A stretch of DNA of 64,000 bases from NORP110 sp051251595. Lineage in GTDB: Bacteria > Pseudomonadota > Alphaproteobacteria > Rhodobacterales > Rhodobacteraceae. This document shows, piece by piece, positions 52,026 through 60,939 of the stretch (positions are counted from its first letter, which is position 1; every line of letters starts with the position of its first letter). A model generated the notes under the pieces. That model was not told the DNA's origin and searched no databases. It saw only the letters and a list, made by a program, of their open reading frames with translations. The stretch is from NCBI GenBank assembly GCA_051251595.1, contig JBPOFA010000001.1:186001-250000 (forward strand), in the 5' to 3' direction. A program made the translations under genes and the position numbers.

Positions 52026-52313
52026 CTAGAAAAAGTAGCTGGCGTTATTAATCAAGATAATCCGCACAGCATAAATGCCGATCAGCAGAACCATAGGTGC
52101 CAGATCCAAGCCGCCCATGGCGGGCAAGAAGCTGCGAATTCGGCTATAGACCGGTTCCAGCAATCGCTGCAGCCCATACCAAAGTTGGGCGACCAAGGGC
52201 TGTCGCAAATTCAGCACCTGAAAGTTGATAAGCCAACTCATGACGATATGCGCAATCAGGACAAACCAGATAACGTCCAGTATCAGCATAAGAATTTGGA
52301 ATAGCGACGTCAT
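52026..52313 (-). CDS. YggT-family membrane protein
   Basis: The 95-residue protein has two transmembrane helices (LFQILMLILDVIWFVLIAHI and APMVLLIGIYAVRIILINN) around the conserved RLLEPVYSRIRSFLPAMGGL stretch typical of YggT. The family has been linked to cell division or osmotic stress in some bacteria. It is divergent from the MFS gene. Confidence 0.9.
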   Translation of the reverse strand: MTSLFQILMLILDVIWFVLIAHIVMSWLINFQVLNLRQPLVAQLWYGLQRLLEPVYSRIRSFLPAMGGLDLAPMVLLIGIYAVRIILINNASYFF

Positions 52314-52454
52314 GGCCCGGCCTCTTCATTGTTCTTGATTGGCTATCTAAGTGCATGCTGGCCAGCTGACAAGAGGACAAGGGTCAAGGTTTGCATTGCA
52401 CCCCTTTTGATTTCGCTGTCTTATCCAGCCGAAAAGACGAAGGCGGGCAGGTTC

Positions 52455-53792
52455 ATGGAAGTTTCGACCAGAAAGAGAATCTGGGGTTGGTTTTTCTTTG
52501 ATTGGGCCAGCCAACCCTACAACACATTGTTGCTGACATTCATTTTCGGCCCCTACATCAACGAATTGTTGGGCGACGGAAGCCAGGCACAGTCGGTCTG
52601 GGGCCTGGGCGTCGGCATGGCCGGGATCGTCGTCGCCATATCCGCGCCGGTTCTTGGCGCAATTGCTGATTCCTCAGGCAGACGATTAAGCTGGATCTGG
52701 CTGTTTTCCTGCCTCTACGTCGTCGGGGCTTTTGGTCTGTGGTGGGCAAATCCCGAAAATTTCAGCCTGTTCTGGACGATGTCCTTTTTTGCATTGGGCC
52801 TCATCGGTACAGAATTTGCGACGATTTTTACAAACTCGATGCTTCCTGACCTGGGCACCAAGAAGGAAATCGGACGGATTTCGGGGAACGGCTGGGCCTT
52901 TGGCTATGTCGGCGGCCTGATCGCGCTGGTCTTTACGCTGCTGTTGCTTGCGGAAAACGGACAAACCGGAAAAACCCTGTTGGGCATCGGCCCGATCTTT
53001 GGTCTGGACGCCGCAACGCGTGAGGGCACCCGTGCCGTCGGACCTTTCGTGGCCATCTGGTACGCCGTCTTCATGATCCCGTTTTTTCTTTATGTTCGGG
53101 AACCCAAGACCAAAAAGGCCAAGCGCGGCGCAACCCGCGAAGCCTTGTCGGGCCTTGCCGCGACCATAAAAAACCTGCCAAAGACGCCAAGTCTTTTTGC
53201 GTATTTAGGGTCTTCTATGCTGTATAGAGACGCCTTGAACGGGATGTATACATTTGGCGGGATCTACGCCGCAGGTGTCTTGAAGTGGAGCGTCGTTGAC
53301 ACGGGCGTCTTCGGAATTCTTGCGATCATATCTGGCGCTATTTTCGCGTGGCTCGGGGGCCGTGCGGATAGCCGATTTGGGCCAAAACCCGTTATTAGGG
53401 TCTGTATTATTATCCTAACCTTGGTCGCTATCTCGGTCTTGGCGATTTCCAGGGATTCGGTGTTTGGGTTCTCCGTCGCCGCAGAATCTCGGCTACCGGA
53501 CATCTTCTTTTACTTTCTCGGCGCTTGTATCGGGGCGGCTGGCGGAACCATTCAGGCCGCAAGCCGGACCATGATGGTGCATCAAGCCAACCCAGAGCGG
53601 ATGACCGAAGCATTTGGCCTATACGCATTGGCCGGAAAGTCGTCGTCTTTCATCGCCCCGTTGCTGATTGGCGCAGCGACTTACCTGACCGGCAGTCAGC
53701 AGTTGGGGGTCGCGCCCTTAATCGTGCTTTTTCTTGGTGGGTTATTCTTGTTAAGGTGGGTGAAAGAAGATCCTGAAAGAATAGTCCCATGA
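52455..53792 (+). CDS. MFS transporter, UMF1 family
   Basis: The protein of about 445 residues has some 12 hydrophobic helices and the UMF1-type opening KRIWGWFFFDWASQPYNTLL, seen in a major-facilitator branch named for a yeast vacuolar transporter. Another landmark is FATIFTNSMLPDLGTKKEIG. The substrate is unknown. The ATG at 52455 was chosen because it begins at the first conserved residues; the preceding open frame lies in the divergent promoter region. Its stop overlaps the mepA ATG (ATGA). Confidence 0.88.
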   Translation: MEVSTRKRIWGWFFFDWASQPYNTLLLTFIFGPYINELLGDGSQAQSVWGLGVGMAGIVVAISAPVLGAIADSSGRRLSWIWLFSCLYVVGAFGLWWANPENFSLFWTMSFFALGLIGTEFATIFTNSMLPDLGTKKEIGRISGNGWAFGYVGGLIALVFTLLLLAENGQTGKTLLGIGPIFGLDAATREGTRAVGPFVAIWYAVFMIPFFLYVREPKTKKAKRGATREALSGLAATIKNLPKTPSLFAYLGSSMLYRDALNGMYTFGGIYAAGVLKWSVVDTGVFGILAIISGAIFAWLGGRADSRFGPKPVIRVCIIILTLVAISVLAISRDSVFGFSVAAESRLPDIFFYFLGACIGAAGGTIQAASRTMMVHQANPERMTEAFGLYALAGKSSSFIAPLLIGAATYLTGSQQLGVAPLIVLFLGGLFLLRWVKEDPERIVP

Positions 53793-54649
53793 TCCGGTTT
53801 CTGTATCTCTTTTGTCTGTTTTTCTCGCTTGCCTCTGCGGGGCATGCGGAAACGCCTGCAAAACAGTATTTCGGCGCGGCAAAAACCGGGTCGGATCAGA
53901 AACCCGCCCCCTATGGAAGCTACGCAAAGGGATGTGCCGCCGCCAACATACAGTTGCCCGAAACCGGGCCCACCTGGCAGGCGATGCGTCTTAGCCGAAA
54001 CAGGAACTGGGGCCAGCCTGAAACCGTCAAATTTATCGAACGGCTGTCGAAAAAAGCCGCGCGTCAAAAAGGCTGGAAGGGTTTGTATATCGGCGACATT
54101 TCCCAGCCACGTGGCGGGCCAATGCTATCTGGGCATGCAAGCCATCAGATCGGGCTGGATGTCGATATATGGATGCTACCGGCCAACCGACTGAATTTAA
54201 GTGCCAAAGAACGTGAAAACCTTTCGTCAATTTCCCTGCGACGTGCAAAGGGGGCCTACGTCAACGACAATTGGACCAAGGCCCATATGGAAATCCTTAA
54301 GGCCGCCGCAAAAGACAAGGCTGTTGCCCGCATTTTTGTGTTTCCAGGTGCAAAGGTACAAATGTGCAAGGACGCCAAAGGGGATCGCAAGTGGTTGAAC
54401 AAGATCCGCCCCTGGTATGGACATCACTACCATTTCCACGTCAGGCTCGCCTGCCCGCGCGGGGCCAAAGGCTGCATTGACCAGGCACCACCCCCAAACG
54501 GCAACGGCTGCGCTGATGCCGAAAAATGGGTGAAGGATATCCTCAATCCTCCTCCGCCTAACCCGAATGCGAAACCACCTAAAAAGAAACGCGAATTGGT
54601 CATGGCCGACCTACCCAGCCAATGCAAAAACGTTCTTTCTTCACGCTGA
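53789..54649 (+). CDS. mepA: Penicillin-insensitive murein endopeptidase
   Basis: MepA cuts D-alanyl-meso-diaminopimelate cross-links in peptidoglycan in the periplasm. The 286 residues have a signal peptide (RFLYLFCLFFSLASAGHAE), the zinc site GHASHQIGLDVDIW (His about 119, Asp about 126) and the final histidine region GHHYHFHVRLACPRG. All active-site residues appear present. It is coupled by ATGA to the MFS gene and overlaps the phytase-like gene by 28 bp, so the three are probably one transcript. Confidence 0.95.
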   Translation: MIRFLYLFCLFFSLASAGHAETPAKQYFGAAKTGSDQKPAPYGSYAKGCAAANIQLPETGPTWQAMRLSRNRNWGQPETVKFIERLSKKAARQKGWKGLYIGDISQPRGGPMLSGHASHQIGLDVDIWMLPANRLNLSAKERENLSSISLRRAKGAYVNDNWTKAHMEILKAAAKDKAVARIFVFPGAKVQMCKDAKGDRKWLNKIRPWYGHHYHFHVRLACPRGAKGCIDQAPPPNGNGCADAEKWVKDILNPPPPNPNAKPPKKKRELVMADLPSQCKNVLSSR

Positions 54650-55524
54650 TCGCGCTCGCGCTTGGTGCGATCGGTCTGATTGCGTCCGCGGATGAAGTTC
54701 AAAACAAAGCTGTTTTTTTCGATAGCTATCGTTGGACGGATGAAAACCCGGATTTTGGCGGTTTTTCCGGGCTCGAGCTTTCGGAGGATGGCGCCAGTTT
54801 CTATGCCATCAGTGACCGTGGTTTCATTGCGCAAAGCCGGCTGATCCGGGATGAAGACGACGGCAAGATCATCGGTGTGGAAGGGTTCCAACCCGTCTTT
54901 CTCAAGAATTCAAAAGGCGAAAGGCTATATTCCTACTGGGATGACGCCGAGGGTCTGGCCATTGGATCGGATGGAGAGATTTTTATCTCTTTTGAGGGAA
55001 TCCACCGTGTGTGGAAATACGACACGCCCGATTCCGACGCCACCAAAATCCCCCAACACCCTGATTTCAAAGGCATGCAAAACAACTCTTCGCTAGAGGT
55101 GCTCGCCGTCGATGATGCCGGAACGCTTTACACGCTGCCGGAACGATCGGGCGTACTGACCCGTCCCTTCCCAGTGTATCGGTTCAAAAATGGCGTGTGG
55201 GACCAACCCTTTGGCATTCCGCGCAAGCCACCATACTTGCCCGTTGGCGGCGATTTTGGACCGGATGGAAAGTTTTATCTGCTCGAACGACATTTGCAGG
55301 GCATCTTCGGCTTCAAGACCCGCGTCAGGCGATTTACCTTTACCGAGGACGCCGTAACCGAGGAAGAGACACTGTTGGAGTCGAGCACGGGAACCCATGA
55401 CAACCTGGAAGGCATTTCTGTCTGGCGGGACGACGCAGGCCGCATTCGCATAACGATGTTGTCCGATGACAATTTCAAATCCTTCCAACGCACCGAATTT
55501 GTGGAATATTCCTTAAAGGAATGA
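54622..55524 (+). CDS. Esterase-like activity of phytase family protein
   Basis: The 300-residue protein has a signal peptide (FFTLIALALGAIGLIASA then DE) and a beta-propeller-type body of the phytase-like esterase family: DFGGFSGLELSEDGASFYAI and DAEGLAIGSDGEIFISFEG early on, and DNLEGISVWRDDAGRI near the end. It should be periplasmic and may hydrolyse a phosphate ester; the substrate is unknown. It overlaps mepA by 28 bp. Confidence 0.85.
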   Translation: MQKRSFFTLIALALGAIGLIASADEVQNKAVFFDSYRWTDENPDFGGFSGLELSEDGASFYAISDRGFIAQSRLIRDEDDGKIIGVEGFQPVFLKNSKGERLYSYWDDAEGLAIGSDGEIFISFEGIHRVWKYDTPDSDATKIPQHPDFKGMQNNSSLEVLAVDDAGTLYTLPERSGVLTRPFPVYRFKNGVWDQPFGIPRKPPYLPVGGDFGPDGKFYLLERHLQGIFGFKTRVRRFTFTEDAVTEEETLLESSTGTHDNLEGISVWRDDAGRIRITMLSDDNFKSFQRTEFVEYSLKE

Positions 55525-55528
55525 CTTG

Positions 55529-55578
55529 CGCCCAAAGGCGATGCCCCGTAAGAGGCTGCTTTCCCCAAAAGGGGCAAG
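55529..55578 (+). promoter_or_regulatory. Two small hairpins in the queuosine-transporter leader
   Basis: CGCC-CAAA-GGCG (55529-55540) and CTTTCCCC-AAAA-GGGGCAAG (55559-55578, one T/C mismatch) lie in the 86-bp leader. Position upstream of a preQ-type transporter suggests a regulatory RNA, but neither matches a preQ1 riboswitch that I recognise. Confidence 0.3.
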
Positions 55579-55610
55579 TGTCCGCAACCTTGTCAAAACG
55601 GATTTTAGAC

Positions 55611-56231
55611 ATGAAACGCTTACTTCCCGGTATCGCCGCAATGGCGATCGTCGTCGTCGCATCAAACATTCTTGTACAGTTTCTGTACGGCCAATGGCTC
55701 ACCTTTGGTGCATTCACCTATCCAATCGCCTTTTTGGTGACGGATGTCATGAACCGCGTTTACGGCCCAGCCATGGCCCGCCGTGTTGTTTTTGCTGGTT
55801 TTCTGGTCGGTGTCGCCTGTTCTTTAATCGGCACCCAGATCAACGGTGAATTCGGCCCACTGGTCACCTGGCGCATCGCCATCGCATCTGGAACAGCGTT
55901 CCTGGTGGCACAATCGCTCGACATCGCAGTCTTCAACAAACTGCGCGGTGGCACGTGGTGGAAGGCCCCCTTGGCGTCAACACTGGTCGGGTCCAGCGTT
56001 GACACTATCCTGTTCTTTTTCATAGCTTTTTCAACGACCCTGATCCCGTTGGAGCCCTCAAATGACGTCTCTTGGGCCAATGAAATTCTGCCGCTTCTTG
56101 GCGTCGGTCCGCAGGCCCCGCTTTGGGTCTCTCTTGGGGTCGCTGATTGGGCGGTAAAGCTGTCATTGGCGCTGATCGCACTGATCCCATTTAGGCTCAT
56201 CGTGCGCCGTCTTTCGGCACCAGTGGTATAA
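55611..56231 (+). CDS. Queuosine precursor transporter (VUT family)
   Basis: The 206-residue protein has about six hydrophobic helices and VUT-family landmarks: FGAFTYPIAFLVTDVMNRVY and ASTLVGSSVDTILFFFIAF. Members, including E. coli YhhQ, import preQ0/preQ1 for queuosine synthesis (established for relatives; inferred here). The ATG at 55611 was chosen as the first plausible start after a leader of 86 bp that holds two small hairpins. Confidence 0.9.
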   Translation: MKRLLPGIAAMAIVVVASNILVQFLYGQWLTFGAFTYPIAFLVTDVMNRVYGPAMARRVVFAGFLVGVACSLIGTQINGEFGPLVTWRIAIASGTAFLVAQSLDIAVFNKLRGGTWWKAPLASTLVGSSVDTILFFFIAFSTTLIPLEPSNDVSWANEILPLLGVGPQAPLWVSLGVADWAVKLSLALIALIPFRLIVRRLSAPVV

Positions 56232-56237
56232 AAACAT

Positions 56238-56266
56238 TTGACATACACAAAATCTGTGGCAGGCTA
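56238..56266 (+). promoter_or_regulatory. Sigma-70-like promoter of a small transcript
   Basis: TTGACA (56238-56243) is a consensus -35, followed after 17 bp by AGGCTA (56261-56266), a weak alphaproteobacterial -10. It would start transcription near 56273, ahead of the 18-codon ORF. Confidence 0.6.
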
Positions 56267-56300
56267 CCCCTAACAGAAACAAACGAGAGGAGGTGGTCCA

Positions 56301-56357
56301 GTGTCTAGAGTGATAATGGAGAACGGTGTCGGGACAGTCGGAGGTTTTGTCTCATAG
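56301..56357 (+). CDS. 18-codon ORF with an extreme ribosome-binding site
   Basis: A GTG at 56301 opens an 18-residue frame (MSRVIMENGVGTVGGFVS) preceded by GAGAGGAGGTGGTCCA. That leader, into the start codon's first G, can pair with the 16S rRNA tail (about 17 bp, two of them G-U), much more than a normal Shine-Dalgarno of 5-7 bp. A promoter lies upstream and a terminator downstream, making a transcript of about 190 nt. The peptide itself has no recognised motif. It could be a small protein, or an RNA that works by binding the ribosome tail. Confidence 0.55.
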   Translation: MSRVIMENGVGTVGGFVS

Positions 56358-56422
56358 GGTAATTCCTGTGTTTGAACATACTCTGATTGGGCTAACCTAA
56401 CTGGCCCTCTTCGGAAGATCTC

Positions 56423-56457
56423 GGGAAGGTCGTCACACTGTGGCGGCCTTTTCATTT
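56423..56457 (+). terminator. Intrinsic terminator of the small transcript
   Basis: AAGGTCGTCAC-ACT-GTGGCGGCCTT is an 11-bp stem (two G-U pairs) with a 3-nt loop, followed by TTCATTT. It closes the small transcription unit that contains the 18-codon ORF, 58 bp before arfB. Confidence 0.78.
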
Positions 56458-56514
56458 GCCCCTGACCTGCCGCATCTGTAGCGGTCTGGGCAAACAAAGC
56501 ACTGCAAATGAGCC

Positions 56515-56937
56515 ATGTTAAAAGTTAACGAAAATATCACCATCGAGGATTGGGAACTAAGCGAACAATTTGTCCGCGCCTCTGGCCCGGGCGGGCAAAA
56601 CGTAAATAAGGTTTCCACGGCCGTCGAGCTGCGTTTCGAGGCGCAGCGGTCCCCCAATTTGCCAGATTGGGTCAAGGCAAACCTAAAACGCAAAGCCGGG
56701 CGACGCTGGTCCAAAGACGGTGCGATCATTCTCTATTGCGATGAAACACGGTCGCAGGCCAGAAACCGCGACATCGCGCGGACCAGATTGGTGGAGCTTG
56801 TCCAAGCCTCTACCCATAGGGCCAAGCGGCGTATTGCCACCAAACCGACCTTGGGCAGCAAACGCAGACGTCTGGACAGCAAGACAAAGCGGGGCGCCGT
56901 CAAAGGGCTGCGCGGACGGGTCACACCAGACGACTAA
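56515..56937 (+). CDS. arfB: Alternative ribosome-rescue factor ArfB
   Basis: ArfB (YaeJ) hydrolyses peptidyl-tRNA on stalled ribosomes using a GGQ motif. The 140 residues have RASGPGGQNVNKVSTAVELR with GGQ at 26-28, and a basic C-terminal tail (KPTLGSKRRRLDSKTKRGAV) that enters the mRNA tunnel. This full-length, release-factor-like small protein is distinct from RF1 and RF2. It follows the small transcript's terminator, so it has its own start of transcription. Confidence 0.94.
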   Translation: MLKVNENITIEDWELSEQFVRASGPGGQNVNKVSTAVELRFEAQRSPNLPDWVKANLKRKAGRRWSKDGAIILYCDETRSQARNRDIARTRLVELVQASTHRAKRRIATKPTLGSKRRRLDSKTKRGAVKGLRGRVTPDD

Positions 56938-57005
56938 GGCCTTTACACCGCACTTTAAAAACATGTGCGCCGCCCCATATAGAAATCAAAGAAGGAGCGC
57001 GAAAC

Positions 57006-57917
57006 ATGTCCATTCGGCCGATCAAGTCACAAACCCAGTCCACGCCAACCTTGGAAGGCGCGGGCGTGCATCTTTACCGCGCGTTTGGTTTCCATGATCC
57101 CAAGGAAAGCGATCCTTTTCTGTTGCTGGACGACTTTCGCAATGATGAACCTGAAAAGTTTCTGAAAGGTTTCCCTTGGCACCCGCATCGTGGGATCGAA
57201 ACGATCACCTACGTGCTGGAGGGTGAGGTCGAACATGGCGACTCTCTTGGCAATAGGGGCGTGCTTGGGGCTGGTTCAGTGCAATGGATGACCGCCGGGT
57301 CGGGGATCATGCATCAGGAAATGCCACGCGGGAACGCCGCCGGTCAGATGCACGGGTTTCAGCTTTGGGCGAACCTGCCGTCCAGCCTTAAAATGACGGA
57401 CCCGCGGTATCAGGACATCAGCGGGTCTGATGTGGTTGAAATCATAGACGATGACGGAACGCGCGTGCGGGTCATCATCGGCAAGTTCTGGGGCAAGACC
57501 GGGCCGGTTGATGGCGTGGCCGCCGAGCCAATGTTTCTGGACGTTTCCATCCCGCCCAACACCAAAAAGACTTTGCCAGTGGACACCTATGCGAACACAT
57601 TCGCCTATGTGTTTGCCGGAACCGGAAGTTTCCGCGATGCCTCTGCCCCGATCGGGGTTCGGATCGAAAAAGAAGTGTCCGGCGAAGAGCTTAACATTCG
57701 CGATATGTCGGGCAACAGAACCTTGGTGCGGTTTGACACAGGCAATGAAATCTTTGTGCAATCCGGGCCAGAGGGGTTCAGGTTTTTGTTGGTGTCCGGT
57801 CGCCCAATTCAGGAACCTGTGGCCTGGCATGGGCCCATTGTGATGAACACAAGATCAGAACTGATGCAGGCGATGGACGATCTGAAAAACGGGACTTTCA
57901 TCAAGTCCCAGCACTAG
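57006..57917 (+). CDS. Pirin-family protein
   Basis: The 303-residue protein is a bicupin of the pirin family: FPWHPHRGIETITYVLEGEV contains the metal histidines of the first cupin, continued by DSLGNRGVLGAGSVQWMTAG and SGIMHQEMPR, with a second cupin at about 180-290. Some pirins are quercetin 2,3-dioxygenases and others act as regulators. The start follows AGGAG by eight bases. It is convergent with pncB, ten bases apart. Confidence 0.9.
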   Translation: MSIRPIKSQTQSTPTLEGAGVHLYRAFGFHDPKESDPFLLLDDFRNDEPEKFLKGFPWHPHRGIETITYVLEGEVEHGDSLGNRGVLGAGSVQWMTAGSGIMHQEMPRGNAAGQMHGFQLWANLPSSLKMTDPRYQDISGSDVVEIIDDDGTRVRVIIGKFWGKTGPVDGVAAEPMFLDVSIPPNTKKTLPVDTYANTFAYVFAGTGSFRDASAPIGVRIEKEVSGEELNIRDMSGNRTLVRFDTGNEIFVQSGPEGFRFLLVSGRPIQEPVAWHGPIVMNTRSELMQAMDDLKNGTFIKSQH

Positions 57918-57927
57918 CCATTATGCG

Positions 57928-59220
57928 TCAGACCAAAACGTCTTGTTCATTTTGTGCACCCACATGGAACACCCGTTTGTAGCGTTCGATTTCGCTTATC
58001 GGGCCCATGGCTTTGCGCGGGTTGTCGGACAGTTTAACTGTCGGTCGGCCATTGGCAGACACGGCCTTGCACACCAATGAGAATGGAGAAAGTGAGTTTC
58101 CGGGCGTCAAATCCCGGAAATCATTGGTCAACAATGTCCCCCACCCAAAAGAAACTTTGACCCGGCCCGCAAACTGTTTTTGCAGCGAAACGATTTTGTC
58201 CACGTCCAAACCGTCAGAGAAAATAACCAGCTTTTCTGTGGGATCTTCGCCTCTGGATTTCCACCACTCAATCGCTGTTTCTGCGCCCGTCGCCGGGTCA
58301 CCTGAGTCAATGCGCATGCCGGTCCAACCCGCCAACCAGTCCGGCGCATTGGCCAGAAAACCCTCTGTCCCGTACGTGTCGGGCAGGATAATGCGCAGGT
58401 TTCCGTCGTGTTCGTCCTGCCAATCGGCCAAAACATCGTATGGCGCATTGCGCAACGCTTCGTCGCTATCCGCAAGGGCCGAATACACCATTGGCAATTC
58501 ATGGGCGTTCGTCCCAATCGCTTCGATGTCGCGGCGCATGGCGATCAGACAATTAGAAGTTCCGATGAACTTTTCATCCAGCCCTTCCATCATCGCCTGA
58601 ACACACCAGTCCTGCCACAGAAACGAATGGCGGCGACGAGTGCCGAAATCAGCAATCCGCAAGTCATCGATCTGGCGCAAAGCTTCCACTTTTTCCCATA
58701 GCTTCGTCATCGCTTGGGCATAAAGAACCTGCAATTCGAAACGACCCATATTGTTCAGAACAGCGCGCCCACGCAGTTCCATTAAAACAGACAGGGCCGG
58801 AATCTCCCACAACATGACTTCTGGCCATTTGCCTTCGAACGTCAGCTCATATTGGCCATCCTTTTTTTCAAGATGGTACGGCGGCAGGCGCAGGTTTTCG
58901 AACCATTCCATAAAGTCAGGGCTGAACATCTGGCGGCGACCATAAAACGTGTTGCCGCGCAACCAAGTAGATTCGCCTCGAGACAGGGACAGCGACCGAA
59001 TGTGATCCAGCTGTTCACGCAGCTCACCCTCATCGATTAGATCGGCCAACCGAATGGTTTTGGTGCGGTTGATCAGTGAAAACGTAACATCCGTATCGGG
59101 TTTATTGCGGAACACGGATTGGCACATCAACAACTTATAAAAGTCAGTGTCGATCAAAGACCGAACAATAGGGTCTATTTTCCATTTGTGATTGTAAACA
59201 CGCGTCGCAATATCGATCAT
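57928..59220 (-). CDS. pncB: Nicotinate phosphoribosyltransferase
   Basis: PncB makes nicotinate mononucleotide from nicotinate, PRPP and ATP in NAD salvage. The 430 residues match the class I enzyme: SLIDTDFYKLLMCQSVFRN near the start, FGTRRRHSFLWQDWCVQAMM with the catalytic histidine region, and MRIDSGDPATGAETAIEWW and VSFGWGTLLTNDFRDL for PRPP. It is one base from pncA on the same strand, so the two act in series (nicotinamide to nicotinate to the mononucleotide). Confidence 0.96.
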   Translation of the reverse strand: MIDIATRVYNHKWKIDPIVRSLIDTDFYKLLMCQSVFRNKPDTDVTFSLINRTKTIRLADLIDEGELREQLDHIRSLSLSRGESTWLRGNTFYGRRQMFSPDFMEWFENLRLPPYHLEKKDGQYELTFEGKWPEVMLWEIPALSVLMELRGRAVLNNMGRFELQVLYAQAMTKLWEKVEALRQIDDLRIADFGTRRRHSFLWQDWCVQAMMEGLDEKFIGTSNCLIAMRRDIEAIGTNAHELPMVYSALADSDEALRNAPYDVLADWQDEHDGNLRIILPDTYGTEGFLANAPDWLAGWTGMRIDSGDPATGAETAIEWWKSRGEDPTEKLVIFSDGLDVDKIVSLQKQFAGRVKVSFGWGTLLTNDFRDLTPGNSLSPFSLVCKAVSANGRPTVKLSDNPRKAMGPISEIERYKRVFHVGAQNEQDVLV

Positions 59221-59221
59221 T

Positions 59222-59830
59222 TTAGCCTACCAAATTTACGCCGCTGTCGCGCATCAGTTTTTGCGCCGCATCCAAGGACCCATCAAGGTCAATCGCGCGG
59301 GACAAATCTTGTCTAACGGTGACTGAATATCCCAGCTTTGCGGCATCCACGGCCGAATAATTCACGCAATAATCCGTCGCCAGCCCTGCCAGGGTCACCG
59401 TGTCAATTCCACGAGTCTGCAAATAGCCATGCAACCCAGTAGGGGTCACATGATCGTTTTCGAAAAACGCTGAATAGCTATCGATTTCCTTGCGAAACCC
59501 TTTTCGAAAAATCATGTCCGCCGGATCGGTGCGCAAATCTGCGTGAAACGCGGCCCCCTGTGATCCCTGAACACAATGTGTCGGCCACAAAACCTGCGGA
59601 CCATAGGGCATTTCGATCATCTCAAAAGGGGCCGATCCTTCGTGATTATCGGCAAATGAACTGTGATCCGCCGGATGCCAATCTTGCGTCAAAACGACAG
59701 CCGAATAATCATCCATGAGCGCGTTGATACCACTTACGATTTCGTCGCCACCTGCAACGGCCAACAGACCACCTGGGCAAAAGTCATTTTGCACATCAAT
59801 TACAATCAACGCATGTGTGTCGGAATTCAT
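59222..59830 (-). CDS. pncA: Nicotinamidase
   Basis: PncA deamidates nicotinamide to nicotinate. The 202 residues carry the isochorismatase-like catalytic triad: Asp12 in ALIVIDVQNDFCPGG, the lysine in the MIFRKGFRKEIDSYSAFF region, and cysteine in TLAGLATDYCVNYSAVDA. Metal ligands around DWHPADHSSF are also visible. It precedes pncB in the same operon, giving a complete nicotinamide-to-NaMN route. Confidence 0.96.
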   Translation of the reverse strand: MNSDTHALIVIDVQNDFCPGGLLAVAGGDEIVSGINALMDDYSAVVLTQDWHPADHSSFADNHEGSAPFEMIEMPYGPQVLWPTHCVQGSQGAAFHADLRTDPADMIFRKGFRKEIDSYSAFFENDHVTPTGLHGYLQTRGIDTVTLAGLATDYCVNYSAVDAAKLGYSVTVRQDLSRAIDLDGSLDAAQKLMRDSGVNLVG

Positions 59831-59951
59831 AGCAGGCCCTCAATCAGTTGCCTATGCGTAAGGAGCAGAGCCAACGGCGTCAATGGTGCGCCCGGCCTGA
59901 GACGATTTGTGGCCTTGCCTTTGGGCCTCAACCTGCCGTATTTCGCAATTT

Positions 59952-60854
59952 ATGTATACGATAGCTGCACTCTACCATTTCACCCGGTTTGCGGACCCGG
60001 CCTCTCTTCGTGATCCTTTGCTGGATCTGGCCCGACGCCAAGGCGTTAAGGGCACCCTTTTGCTGGCCAATGAGGGCATCAACGGCACGATTGCTGGCAG
60101 CCGCAACGGGATCGATGCCGTTCTGGCCCATATCCGCGCCTTACCGGGCTGCGCTGATTTCAGCTGGAAGGAAAGCACCGCGCAGGATGAACCCTTCAAT
60201 CGGATGAAGGTTCGGCTCAAGCGTGAGATTGTCACTATGGGTCAGCCCGACGTGGATCCGACCGCCTCGGTTGGCAACTATGTGGACCCCAAAGAGTGGA
60301 ACGAGTTGATCCAATCCCCCGACGTTGCGGTGATCGACACCCGCAACGACTATGAAGTGGCGATTGGCACATTCGACGGCGCAATAGACCCTAAGACAAA
60401 ATCTTTTGGCGAATTTCCCGCCTGGTGGGAAGAAAACAAAGACCGCTTTCACAACAAACGGATCGCGATGTTTTGCACTGGCGGCATTCGCTGCGAAAAG
60501 TCGACCAACTATTTGCTGGGGCAAGGGGTTCAGGATGTGTACCACCTAAAAGGCGGGATCCTGAAATACCTAGAGGAAGTCCCAGAAGATCAAAGCACAT
60601 GGGACGGCGATTGTTTCGTATTTGACGGGCGGGTCTCTGTTGGGCATGGCTTAAAAGAGGGCCCGCACGAGCTGTGTTTTGCCTGTCGGCAGCCAATCTT
60701 GCCCGAAGACAAAGAGCGCCCCGAATTTGAACTGGGCGTGTCATGCCATCAATGCATCGACCAAACCACAGAAGAACATAAGGTCAGGTTCCGCGAGCGC
60801 CAGAAACAGGTCGCCCTTTCGGCCAAACGCGGCGAGCGGCATATCGGTCGCTAA
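59952..60854 (+). CDS. trhO: tRNA uridine-34 hydroxylase (rhodanese family)
   Basis: TrhO (YceA) installs 5-hydroxyuridine at tRNA position 34. The 300 residues have an N-terminal RNA-binding-like domain (GVKGTLLLANEGINGTIAGS) and a rhodanese domain with the catalytic cysteine in IAMFCTGGIRCEKSTNYLLG, followed by a cysteine-rich C-terminus (LCFACRQPI and VSCHQCIDQ). The ATG at 59952 begins at MYTIAALYHF; an in-frame start 15 codons earlier was rejected because it lies in the pncA upstream region. Confidence 0.94.
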   Translation: MYTIAALYHFTRFADPASLRDPLLDLARRQGVKGTLLLANEGINGTIAGSRNGIDAVLAHIRALPGCADFSWKESTAQDEPFNRMKVRLKREIVTMGQPDVDPTASVGNYVDPKEWNELIQSPDVAVIDTRNDYEVAIGTFDGAIDPKTKSFGEFPAWWEENKDRFHNKRIAMFCTGGIRCEKSTNYLLGQGVQDVYHLKGGILKYLEEVPEDQSTWDGDCFVFDGRVSVGHGLKEGPHELCFACRQPILPEDKERPEFELGVSCHQCIDQTTEEHKVRFRERQKQVALSAKRGERHIGR

Positions 60855-60939
60855 GGGGACTGGCCTTGGGCTTTTGAGAATTCAACATCCGTGCCCGATT
60901 TTTGGCGGCGGGTCGGTTTCGGTCTGTTAGGGTCTGGCC

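Noticed and set aside
51979..52029. 17-codon frame starting with ATG upstream of recQ on the plus strand
   Set aside because: AGGAGG lies too far from the ATG for normal initiation, and no neighbouring coupling or conservation cue supports it.
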